Assembly (NCBI GenBank): GCA_049644325.1 | Contig: JBARRR010000028.1 | Location: forward strand, 1-22,802 | From: DASZHA01 sp049644325 | Lineage (GTDB): Bacteria > Chloroflexota > Dormibacteria > DASZGP01 | DNA: 22,802 nt | Direction: 5' to 3' | Shown: in pieces, positions 14,526 to 20,732 of the stretch | How the letters are laid out: every line of letters begins with the position of its first letter | Numbering within the stretch: position 1 is the stretch's first letter | Position numbers and translations under genes: made by a program | The notes under the pieces: generated by a model | The model's database searches: none | Seen by the model: the letters and a program-made list of their open reading frames with translations, nothing else | What the model was told of the DNA's origin: nothing

Positions 14526-14930
14526 CTAACCGGGATCGTTCTCGCTGTCGGTCCGCTCACCCCGGGCCACGCCCAGCGCCAGCAGGATCATCGGCAGCTG
14601 CAGTGGCAACCGGGCCCATGCCACCGCGGGCGAGTTGAGGGGCGGGTCGAGCAGCTTCATGCCACCGTCGAGGGCGGCTTGGACATTGGCCGGGAAGACC
14701 GCCACCAGCAGCAGCGTCGTCAGCCAACCGCCAAGCCGTCGAGTCGAGGGGACCGTCATCATCGCGGCGCAGGCCAGCTCGGCGGCGCCGCTGACGGCGA
14801 CGATCTCGTCCTCGTGGCCCAGGAAGCGGGGCACGATCGCCTTGTAGAACCGGGGCTGTGCGAAGTGCAGGACCCCTGATGTCGCCATGATGGTGGTGAT
14901 GGCGTAGCGGCCGGCGTCAGCGCGCTTCAT
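14526..14930 (-). CDS. DoxX-like membrane protein
   Basis: This 134-residue protein has four hydrophobic helices and DoxX/MauE-like features: ATSGVLHFAQPRFYKAIVP in helix 1, GAAELACAAMM in helix 2, VFPANVQAALDGG, and RLPLQLPMILLALGVAR at the end. Proteins with the HF-P-F/Y-x-x-I-V-P pattern are common small membrane proteins linked to quinone or thiol redox, but the molecular role is unclear. ATG 14930 overlaps the stop of the GNAT gene by 4 nt (ATGA), so the pair is translationally coupled. Confidence 0.75.
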   Translation of the reverse strand: MKRADAGRYAITTIMATSGVLHFAQPRFYKAIVPRFLGHEDEIVAVSGAAELACAAMMTVPSTRRLGGWLTTLLLVAVFPANVQAALDGGMKLLDPPLNSPAVAWARLPLQLPMILLALGVARGERTDSENDPG

Positions 14931-15496
14931 GGCGCCAGCCTGGTGTAGTACAGGGCGCCGGCGCAGTGGCATGGGCCCCTGCACTGAGGGCAGGTCCAAC
15001 CGTCGGCCACGCTCTCCTCGAGGTAGAAATCGCTCACCTCGGGTGTGCCGGTGAAGCCGAGTCGCTGGTACATCGGCGCCGACGCGCTTTGGCCGCCGGG
15101 AATCCATGACACGGCAACCGCGACGTCGCAGCCGGCGTCCGCCAGCCATCCCATCTGGGCCCGGGTCAGCTGCGAGCCGATGCCCCGGCGCTGACGGGTG
15201 GGGCGCACCGCCAGGGCCTCCAGCGACCCCACCTTGTGGTGGGTGAAGAGCTCCAGGGCGGTGGCGCCGAAGGCGTGGTAATAGTCGGCGTCCTCGGGGT
15301 AGAGCAGCCGGCACACCGCGGCGCCGAGGACTTCGTCGCCCTCACGCGCGGCCAGCAGCAGCGCCTCGTCGTCCTGGGCGATGTCGGCGGCCTTCGCCGG
15401 CGGGTAGAGGTTGGCGCCCAGCATTTCGTTGAGGAGGACGCGGCTGGACTCCAGGGTGCCGGGATCGTCGGGACCGACGGGTGCCAGGGTTGCCAT
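14927..15496 (-). CDS. GNAT-family acetyltransferase with C-terminal Cys-rich tail
   Basis: This 189-residue protein has the GNAT acetyl-CoA binding loop RQRRGIGSQL (motif A), the preceding beta-strand LEALAVRPT, and the C-terminal APMYQRLGF motif B. The last residues carry CPQC followed by CHC (WTCPQCRGPCHCAG), a possible zinc knuckle that ordinary GNATs lack. The acceptor is unknown. Start ATG 15496 is leaderless, with TAGCCT ending 6 nt upstream. A 9-bp palindrome overlaps its promoter region, which suggests control by a dimeric repressor. It is the first gene of a three-gene minus-strand operon. Confidence 0.8.
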   Translation of the reverse strand: MATLAPVGPDDPGTLESSRVLLNEMLGANLYPPAKAADIAQDDEALLLAAREGDEVLGAAVCRLLYPEDADYYHAFGATALELFTHHKVGSLEALAVRPTRQRRGIGSQLTRAQMGWLADAGCDVAVAVSWIPGGQSASAPMYQRLGFTGTPEVSDFYLEESVADGWTCPQCRGPCHCAGALYYTRLAP

Positions 15497-15502
15497 CGGG
15501 AA

Positions 15503-15508
15503 AGGCTA
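15503..15508 (-). promoter_or_regulatory. -10 element (TAGCCT), leaderless GNAT operon
   Basis: Read on the minus strand, TAGCCT is followed by 6 nt (TTCCCG) and then ATG 15496. The geometry is identical to other leaderless starts in the window. A perfect palindrome begins right next to it at 15509. Confidence 0.55.
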
Positions 15509-15530
15509 GCCCACCGCCGAAGCGGTGGGC
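15509..15530. promoter_or_regulatory. 9-bp perfect inverted repeat in the GNAT promoter
   Basis: GCCCACCGC-CGAA-GCGGTGGGC is a perfect 9-bp stem with a 4-nt centre. It occupies the spacer/-35 zone directly upstream of the -10 at 15503-15508. There is no T-run on either side, which argues against a terminator. An operator for a dimeric repressor is the simplest reading. Confidence 0.45.
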
Positions 15531-15646
15531 CGCCCTGCAGCCGAGTTAGGAAGGAGTCCTACGGCGATTGTCCCAGGCGGCACGCCGCCAGGGGTCGCGG
15601 CCAGGACACGCCTCCTTGACGGACGCGTTACGGCTCCAGCGGCCCC

Positions 15647-15652
15647 TAAAAT
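15647..15652 (+). promoter_or_regulatory. -10 element (TAAAAT), leaderless crotonase gene
   Basis: TAAAAT ends exactly 6 nt before GTG 15659, predicting that the mRNA starts at the G of the initiation codon. No Shine-Dalgarno. TTGACG at 15616-15621 is 25 bp away, too far for a standard -35. Confidence 0.55.
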
Positions 15653-15658
15653 GGCCGG

Positions 15659-16441
15659 GTGGCTGCTGTCGATGTCGATCACCGGGGTTCGGTCGTGGTC
15701 GTCACCATCAACCGGCCCGAGGTGCGCAACGCCGTCGACGGCCCCACCGCGGACCTGCTCTCGGCCGCCTTCGGGGATTTCGACGCCGACCCCGATCTCA
15801 GCGTCGCCGTGCTCACCGGCGCGGGCGGCTACTTCTGCGCCGGGGCCGACCTCGGCGCCGTGGCCGGCGGGGGCGAGCGCATGAACCACGTGGTCGAGGA
15901 CGGTGACGGACCCATGGGGCCGAGCCGGATGCTGCTGGGCAAGCCGGTGATCGCCGCGGTGGAAGGCTATGCCGTCGCCGGCGGCCTCGAGCTGGCCCTC
16001 TGGTGCGACTTGCGGGTGGCGGCCGATTCAGCCGTCTTTGGCGTCTTCTGCCGGCGTTGGGGAGTGCCCCTGATTGACGGCGGCACGGTGCGCCTGCCTC
16101 GCCTGGTGGGCATGGGGCGGGCCCTCGACATCATCCTGACGGGCCGCGATGTGCCCGCCGAGGAGGCGCTCCGCATCGGGCTCGCCGACCGGGTGGTGCC
16201 CGAGGGCAAGGCGCTGGACGCGGCGGTCGAGCTCGCCCAGGAGATCGCCGCGCTGCCCCAGAACTGCATGCGATCCGACCGTTTGTCGGCCTACGCGCAG
16301 TGGGACATGGAGACGGTCGAGGCGCTACGCAACGAGCACCGCCTTGGCGTGGCCACCATCGAATCGGGGGAGACGCTGTCGGGGGCGCAGCGCTTCGCCT
16401 CCGGCGCGGGGCGCCACGGCGCCGCCGCGCCCGAGGACTGA
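15659..16441 (+). CDS. Enoyl-CoA hydratase/isomerase (crotonase) family protein
   Basis: This 260-residue crotonase-fold enzyme has oxyanion-hole segments CAGADL (about residues 60-65) and the GYAVAGGLELALWCD helix, which contains the Glu matching E144 of rat enoyl-CoA hydratase. The second catalytic Glu (E164, in FGQPE) aligns to a FCRRWGVPLIDGGT segment with no acid at that place, so simple hydration may not be its reaction. This FCRRWGVPL variant is, as I recall, widespread among annotated enoyl-CoA hydratases. Its natural substrate is unknown. It could act after the acyl-CoA dehydrogenase pair 5 kb upstream. The start is set by the leaderless -10. Confidence 0.87.
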   Translation: MAAVDVDHRGSVVVVTINRPEVRNAVDGPTADLLSAAFGDFDADPDLSVAVLTGAGGYFCAGADLGAVAGGGERMNHVVEDGDGPMGPSRMLLGKPVIAAVEGYAVAGGLELALWCDLRVAADSAVFGVFCRRWGVPLIDGGTVRLPRLVGMGRALDIILTGRDVPAEEALRIGLADRVVPEGKALDAAVELAQEIAALPQNCMRSDRLSAYAQWDMETVEALRNEHRLGVATIESGETLSGAQRFASGAGRHGAAAPED

Positions 16442-16501
16442 GCCGCCCGCCGTGCGTCAGCAAAAAGGGGGTGGCGCGCTGCGTTGAGGCGCCCGGCGCG
16501 C

Positions 16502-16507
16502 TAGATT
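16502..16507 (+). promoter_or_regulatory. -10 element (TAGATT), leaderless CtaG-like gene
   Basis: TAGATT ends exactly 6 nt before ATG 16514. This favours that ATG over the in-frame GTG 16511 immediately before it. No -35 at the usual distance. Confidence 0.55.
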
Positions 16508-16513
16508 GAGGTG

Positions 16514-17275
16514 ATGGCTGTGGCTGCCGCGCCCGTGAGCCAGACCCGTCGCCGGGTGGCGATGGCGGCGCGCGTCGCCGCCGCGGCGGTCATCATCGTC
16601 GCCACATCGGGCAAGCTGCCCCACCTGGTCGTGGTCCAGTCGGTCATCAGCGTCCTTCTGAGCATGGTCATCGCCCCACTCTGGCTGCTCGACCCGGGCG
16701 ACGGGCGCTGGGTCGCCCGTGCCCGTCGCGTCACGCCAGTGGTCGGCGTGCTCCTGATCAGTTTTGGCACGATCGCGGTGCAGGCACCGGTGGTCGTGGG
16801 CTACATCGCCGATGGCGGCCCCCTGACGACCCTGGCCTTGGTGGCGCTGCTGGTTGGCTCGATTACCTTCTGGACGATGATCATGCCGCCGCACCCGCCA
16901 ATCGGCGGCCTGGGCGCCGCCGGCTACGTGATCGTCGGCGGCCTGCCCATCAGCATGCCGGCGATGCTCCTGATCCTGATGACGCGGGACGCCTATCCCA
17001 CCTTCCACGCGGCGTCCGGCTCCAGCCTCTTGGACGGGCGCACCGACCAGATGCTCTCCGGTCTGATCCTGTTCACGGTGGTCAAGGTTGCGATCTTCGC
17101 GGTGGCCACGGTCTTCTTCGTGCAGGCGTCGCGGGAGGTTCCCGACGACGAAGACGATGGCGACGATGGTGGCGGCCGCCGGGCTCTGCCGCTGGTACCC
17201 AGCTGGCTGAAGGAGCTCAGCCGGGAGCCGCTCCCAGACGAGCCGGAGCCCGCCCGAGTCCCGGCGGAAGTCTAG
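16514..17275 (+). CDS. CtaG-like (caa3-type cytochrome oxidase assembly) membrane protein
   Basis: This 253-residue protein has about six membrane helices. Resemblance to caa3_CtaG includes an early helix PHLVVVQSVISVLLSMVIAP followed by LWLLDPG, and a late D-G-R-T-DQMLSGLILFTVV segment corresponding to the 'DQ..aG..MW' motif of CtaG. CtaG proteins assist copper delivery to cytochrome c oxidase. Several expected His residues are missing, so it may be a divergent relative with another job. The C-terminal tail is acidic then Pro-rich and soluble. No cytochrome oxidase genes are in the window. The stop overlaps tail-to-tail by 4 nt with the WS/DGAT gene. Confidence 0.6.
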   Translation: MAVAAAPVSQTRRRVAMAARVAAAAVIIVATSGKLPHLVVVQSVISVLLSMVIAPLWLLDPGDGRWVARARRVTPVVGVLLISFGTIAVQAPVVVGYIADGGPLTTLALVALLVGSITFWTMIMPPHPPIGGLGAAGYVIVGGLPISMPAMLLILMTRDAYPTFHAASGSSLLDGRTDQMLSGLILFTVVKVAIFAVATVFFVQASREVPDDEDDGDDGGGRRALPLVPSWLKELSREPLPDEPEPARVPAEV

Positions 17276-18654
17276 CCCGTCAGCTCGGCCAGCGCCTTGT
17301 CGAGCGCGATTCGCGCGCTACTCACCGGCGGGTTGAGGTCACGGTCGGCCATCAGGCCAAAGCAGACCTTGCCGTCATAGGACACGATGCCAACGTTCAG
17401 GCCCTGGTCCGCGGGGTTGAGTGGCACCGCGGGGTGCACCGCCAGCACCCGGGCGCCGTCGACGTAGAAGGGGAACTGCGGACCGGGCACGTTCGACACA
17501 ACCAGGTTGAAGGCGCCACCACCAACACCCGCGCGTGATACCAGGGAGGAGAGCAGGGGAGGGGCAAAGCCCACCATCTCCACCATCAGCGCTCCAGCCT
17601 CGACCTTGGCCGAGCCCTTGATCCTCTCCATCCGCTGGTGGATCAGCTTGACCCGCCGCACCGGGTCGGTGGTGCCGATGGGTAGGTCTACGAACACAAC
17701 CGACACCCGGTTGCCGAGCGGGTCGTCGTCTGCCTGGCGGACGCTCACCGGCACCAGTGCCACCGGGTCGCGTTCCAGCGACCTCGGATTGACCCCAGCC
17801 TTCCTGAGGTAGCCGGCCAGCATTCCCGAGACCGCGGCCAGGATGCCGTCGTTGACGGTGCCGCCGGCGGCCTTGGCCGCGGTCTTTAGCCCGACCAGTG
17901 GCGCCGTGGTCATGGCGTAGGCGCGGTTGGCCGAAATCGGGCGGTTGATTGGCAGTCTGGGTGCGCCGGGCCGGATGCGGGCCAGCTCGCCGACCAGCTC
18001 AGTCGCCCGGCGCAGGTCACGGACCACCGTCCCCGGGGTGGCGTCCAGCAGCTTGTCGGCGGAGTCGAGTGCCACCCGGGTGCCCAGCGCCACCGGGGAG
18101 AGCGCCATCCGGGCAAGATGGCGGCGCATCCGATTGGGGCGGGGCCGCCACTTCTCGGGCGGAGGCTCCACCGGCGTCGGCTGTGGCCCTGCGTCGAGCA
18201 GGATCATCCCCACCCCCAGCAGCGCCAGCCCGTCGACCAGGGCATGGTGGACCTTGGGCACCAGGGCCACGCGGCCATCGGTGAGGCCCTCGACCAGGTG
18301 GATCTCCCAGAGCGGCCGCGAGCGGTCCATCAGCCGTGACGACTCCCGGGCGACGTACTCCGAGAGGGCGTCGTAGTCCCCCGGCGCCGGCAGCTTGGCG
18401 AGACGGACGTGCCAGCGGATGTCGAAGTTCTCGTCGTCGACCCAGACGGGGTTGCTCAGTCCCAGGATGGGCGTCTCCAGCCGCTGCCGGTAGCGCGGCA
18501 TCAGGTGAATTCGCTGCCCAATGCGGTCGCAGATGGCGTCGTAGTTGACCTGGGGCCCGCCCTCTAGCTCGATCACCGCCGCGATTGCCATGTTGACGGG
18601 ACCATGCTCAGCCGCCAGGGAAGAACGATCAGCCGCCGAGAGCGGCTCGGTCAC
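17272..18654 (-). CDS. WS/DGAT family acyltransferase (wax ester synthase-like)
   Basis: The product has 460 residues, the usual length for actinobacterial WS/DGAT proteins. It carries the catalytic H136-H-ALV-D141-G (HHxxxDG) motif, the upstream RPLWEIHLVEGL and MPRYRQRL segments, a PLGNRVSVVFVDLP segment, and the C-terminal NLVVSNVPGPQFPFYVDGA motif. These enzymes join acyl-CoA to fatty alcohols (wax esters) or diacylglycerol (triacylglycerol) at the membrane or lipid-droplet surface. The GTG start overlaps the stop of the upstream 8-TM gene by 4 nt, so the two are translationally coupled. A fatty acyl reductase that could supply the alcohol is encoded at 2925-5237. Confidence 0.9.
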   Translation of the reverse strand: MTEPLSAADRSSLAAEHGPVNMAIAAVIELEGGPQVNYDAICDRIGQRIHLMPRYRQRLETPILGLSNPVWVDDENFDIRWHVRLAKLPAPGDYDALSEYVARESSRLMDRSRPLWEIHLVEGLTDGRVALVPKVHHALVDGLALLGVGMILLDAGPQPTPVEPPPEKWRPRPNRMRRHLARMALSPVALGTRVALDSADKLLDATPGTVVRDLRRATELVGELARIRPGAPRLPINRPISANRAYAMTTAPLVGLKTAAKAAGGTVNDGILAAVSGMLAGYLRKAGVNPRSLERDPVALVPVSVRQADDDPLGNRVSVVFVDLPIGTTDPVRRVKLIHQRMERIKGSAKVEAGALMVEMVGFAPPLLSSLVSRAGVGGGAFNLVVSNVPGPQFPFYVDGARVLAVHPAVPLNPADQGLNVGIVSYDGKVCFGLMADRDLNPPVSSARIALDKALAELTG

Positions 18655-19478
18655 AGGGGAAGGTTGCCGCCGTAGAAGATGACCTTGCCGGTGACCTGGC
18701 CCACCAGGGTCAGCACCACGGCGACGTAGAGCAGCCCGGTGGCGGACATCAGTGAACGTAGGCGCGTGCTCTGGAAGGCGAGCGCGGTTATCAGCAGCGG
18801 CAGCGCGATACCGCCGGCGACGTGCATCCAGAACACGACTGAATACCCGCCGGAGAAGACGTCATTGCGCCCGACCACGCCGTTGGTGCCGGCCAGCAGC
18901 AGCAGCGCGACCGCTGCCAGCACCACCTGCAGGACGAAGCTGACGGCGACCGCGGCGAGCAGGATGAAGAGGGGCCGGGTGCTGAGGTTGGGCACCACCA
19001 GGTACCAGTGGCCGAGAAGCATCGCCGTGGTCACGCCACCGATGGCGACGGTGGAGAGCAGGAAGCTGGCGGCGGTCCCATATGGTCCCCACGCGGGGGT
19101 GGGGTAGGCGACTGCCTGGGCGACGATCGCTGCCAGGCCGGCGGCGCAGGCCAGCGCCCCGACGGCCACGTGGAGGACCGGTGGCCGCAGGTAGACAGTG
19201 ACCAGGTAGACGATGAAGAGCCCGATGAACACCGCGCTGATCCGTACCGCGGGGTCGACCCAGGCCGAGTTGATCGGGTGGTCGGTGAGGTGCGAGGGAT
19301 CCGGGAGGAAGAACTCGGCGACCACGCCCAGCCCGCCGATGAAGACCAGGACCGCGCCGGTCGAGGCCAGGAAGCCCCGGGTCACCTGGCGCGTGACGTC
19401 GGTGACGAAGAGCGCAAGCATCCCGCCGACCGCGACCTCGACCACCGCCTGTAGGGTGATCAGGGGTATCGCTAGCAT
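18651..19478 (-). CDS. Eight-helix membrane protein coupled to WS/DGAT
   Basis: This 275-residue protein has eight predicted membrane segments and almost no soluble part. Notable polar residues inside or next to helices are TAMLLGHWYLVVPNLSTRPL and VVFWMHVAGGIALP; the His residues there could be heme or quinone ligands, somewhat like NrfD/cytochrome-b-type subunits. I do not recognise the family with certainty. It is transcribed from the reciprocal promoter at 19473-19492, and its stop codon overlaps the WS/DGAT start, implying a linked role in neutral-lipid metabolism or the membrane around it. Confidence 0.7.
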   Translation of the reverse strand: MLAIPLITLQAVVEVAVGGMLALFVTDVTRQVTRGFLASTGAVLVFIGGLGVVAEFFLPDPSHLTDHPINSAWVDPAVRISAVFIGLFIVYLVTVYLRPPVLHVAVGALACAAGLAAIVAQAVAYPTPAWGPYGTAASFLLSTVAIGGVTTAMLLGHWYLVVPNLSTRPLFILLAAVAVSFVLQVVLAAVALLLLAGTNGVVGRNDVFSGGYSVVFWMHVAGGIALPLLITALAFQSTRLRSLMSATGLLYVAVVLTLVGQVTGKVIFYGGNLPL

Positions 19479-19492
19479 CGGGGGGAATGATA
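19473..19492. promoter_or_regulatory. Reciprocal bidirectional leaderless promoter
   Basis: On the plus strand TAGCAT (19473-19478) lies 8 nt before ATG 19487. On the minus strand TATCAT (19492-19487) lies 8 nt before ATG 19478. The CAT of each hexamer is the reverse complement of the other gene's ATG. The whole intergenic region is 8 bp. Two polymerases could not occupy it together. Confidence 0.6.
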
Positions 19493-20170
19493 CCGCCCGC
19501 CCCTTCAGACCCCGCCCCCAGGGGCGCGAGCCCGCGGTGGCGGGAGCTGCACCAGCAAATCCTGGCCTGCCGCAGGTGCGTGGACGCGCGCTATCTCCCG
19601 GAGGCCACGCCGATGTTCCAGGGCCGGCCGGGCCAACGCCTGATGCTGGTCGGGCAGGCGCCGGGGATCAAAGAGGTGGAGGTGCGCAAGCCCTTCGCCT
19701 GGCGCGCGGGCAGGGAGCTGGAGCACTGGATGGTCCGGGCCGGGTTCGAAAACGACGACCACTTCCGGTCCCTGACTTACATCACCTCGGTGACCAAGTG
19801 CTTCCCCGGGAAGGCGGGATCGGGCAGCGGCGACCGCCGTCCCAGCCGGGCCGAGGTCGACCTATGCCTGCCCTGGCTGCACCAGCAGCTCGAGCTGGTC
19901 CGGCCGCGGCTGATCCTGCTGCTGGGCACGTTGGCGATCGACCAGTTCATGCCCGGGCGAGGGCTTGAGACCCTCGTCGGCCGGGTCTTCGACGCCGATG
20001 GTTCCGAGATCTCCACGCCGTCGGCGGGCGAACCGGCGAAGGAGCCTTGGCTTCTGCCCCTGCCGCACCCGTCCGGCGCCAGCCGCTGGCTTAACGACCC
20101 GGCGCACCGCGAGATGCTGGGGACCGCGCTCGAGAAATTAAGGGTTACCTGGCCCCGGTTGGTGGTTTAG
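19487..20170 (+). CDS. Uracil-DNA glycosylase family protein (4Fe-4S type)
   Basis: The product has 227 residues. It shows UDG-superfamily motif 1 as LMLVGQAPGIKE (GQAPG; family 4 usually has GEAPG), motif 2 as LPHPSGASRW, and four cysteines placed like the iron-sulfur ligands of families 4/5: CRRC near the N-terminus, Cys in SVTKCFPGK, and Cys in LCLPWL. These enzymes remove uracil or other deaminated bases from DNA. The Q in motif 1 and the GASRW in motif 2 make it a divergent member, so base specificity is uncertain. The ATG 19487 start follows from the bidirectional promoter. Confidence 0.85.
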   Translation: MIPPAPSDPAPRGASPRWRELHQQILACRRCVDARYLPEATPMFQGRPGQRLMLVGQAPGIKEVEVRKPFAWRAGRELEHWMVRAGFENDDHFRSLTYITSVTKCFPGKAGSGSGDRRPSRAEVDLCLPWLHQQLELVRPRLILLLGTLAIDQFMPGRGLETLVGRVFDADGSEISTPSAGEPAKEPWLLPLPHPSGASRWLNDPAHREMLGTALEKLRVTWPRLVV

Positions 20171-20178
20171 GCTCAGGC

Positions 20179-20184
20179 TAAACT
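20179..20184 (+). promoter_or_regulatory. Possible -10 (TAAACT) for gene at 20195
   Basis: TAAACT ends 10 nt before the TTG at 20195, giving a leader of about 3-4 nt at most. No Shine-Dalgarno and no clear -35 at 17 bp. Confidence 0.4.
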
Positions 20185-20194
20185 GCAACCTGTT

Positions 20195-20683
20195 TTGCCT
20201 GACGAGATTCTTCCCACCGCGCGCACCGGCGACCCCGAGGTGCAGCTGAAATCTCCCGAGCAGATCCTGGAGTCGATCTTCGGACCGACTCCCCAGGTGA
20301 CACCCGTGGAGCAGGCCGAGCGCACCCTCCGCCGGCCCAAGAAGGTCGTGTACGTGGCGATGAGCAACCGCAACTTCCACTGGCGGATGCACGTGACCAA
20401 GTACGTCCTCGATGAGGGCTGCGTGCCGGTCAACCCCTTCATGCTCTTCGACTATTACCTGCTCCACACTGTCAACAAGGAAGTCGTTCGGGAAGCGATG
20501 AACAACCTCCTCGTCAAATGCGACGAGTGCTGGGTGTTCGGTCAGATGAGCCTGGGGGTCAAGGTCCAGGTGGGCATCGCCAAGCGCCTCAAGAAGCCGC
20601 TGCGTTACTACGACATCGCCGACCTGCCCGAGCGGATCGTGAGGATCTCAGAGAACCTGGCTGAGGAGGAGACCCGCGGCTGA
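20195..20683 (+). CDS. Nucleoside deoxyribosyltransferase-like (DUF4406/DUF7768-like) protein
   Basis: This 162-residue soluble protein has the layout of the nucleoside 2-deoxyribosyltransferase-like superfamily. A first strand KKVVYVAMSNRN is followed by a helix, then GCVPVNPFMLFDYYLL, a long helix, CDECWVFGQMSLGVKVQVGIAKRLKKPLRYY. The D-E-x-W-V-F-G segment followed by a helix and 'kP-ryy' strand is typical of these small alpha/beta proteins. Members transfer deoxyribose between bases or bind nucleotides; the catalytic Glu is not confidently placed here. TTG is the only start close to the TAAACT hexamer. The gene is 24 bp behind the UDG-family gene, so a joint role with damaged nucleotides is possible. 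Confidence 0.6.
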   Translation: MPDEILPTARTGDPEVQLKSPEQILESIFGPTPQVTPVEQAERTLRRPKKVVYVAMSNRNFHWRMHVTKYVLDEGCVPVNPFMLFDYYLLHTVNKEVVREAMNNLLVKCDECWVFGQMSLGVKVQVGIAKRLKKPLRYYDIADLPERIVRISENLAEEETRG

Positions 20684-20693
20684 CCCCTTCGGC

Positions 20694-20722
20694 TTGTCAG
20701 GCCGCGCCTGACGCAGTAAGGT
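20694..20722 (+). promoter_or_regulatory. Promoter TTGTCA-N17-TAAGGT before the ClpX-zinc-finger gene
   Basis: The -35 TTGTCA (20694-20699) and -10 TAAGGT (20717-20722) are separated by 17 bp, the only promoter in the window with a good -35 at standard spacing. Transcription would start near 20729, a few nt before ATG 20733. A perfect 7-bp palindrome fills the spacer. Confidence 0.55.
20696..20712. promoter_or_regulatory. 7-bp inverted repeat in promoter spacer (operator-like)
   Basis: GTCAGGC-CGC-GCCTGAC is a perfect 7-bp stem with a 3-nt centre. It overlaps the -35 and spacer of the promoter of the ClpX-zinc-finger/HTH gene. No T-run follows. The product is a putative DNA-binding protein, so autoregulation is possible. 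It could instead partly terminate the upstream gene. Confidence 0.45.
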
Positions 20723-20732
20723 GAACCCTGAC

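Noticed and set aside
14526..15314. Minus-strand 262-codon frame extending the DoxX-like protein upstream
   Set aside because: The upstream part is an out-of-frame translation of the GNAT gene. The DoxX fold starts at ATG 14930, which overlaps the GNAT stop as ATGA.
15616..15621. TTGACG as -35 for the crotonase gene
   Set aside because: It is 25 bp from the TAAAAT -10, beyond functional spacing for a standard sigma factor.
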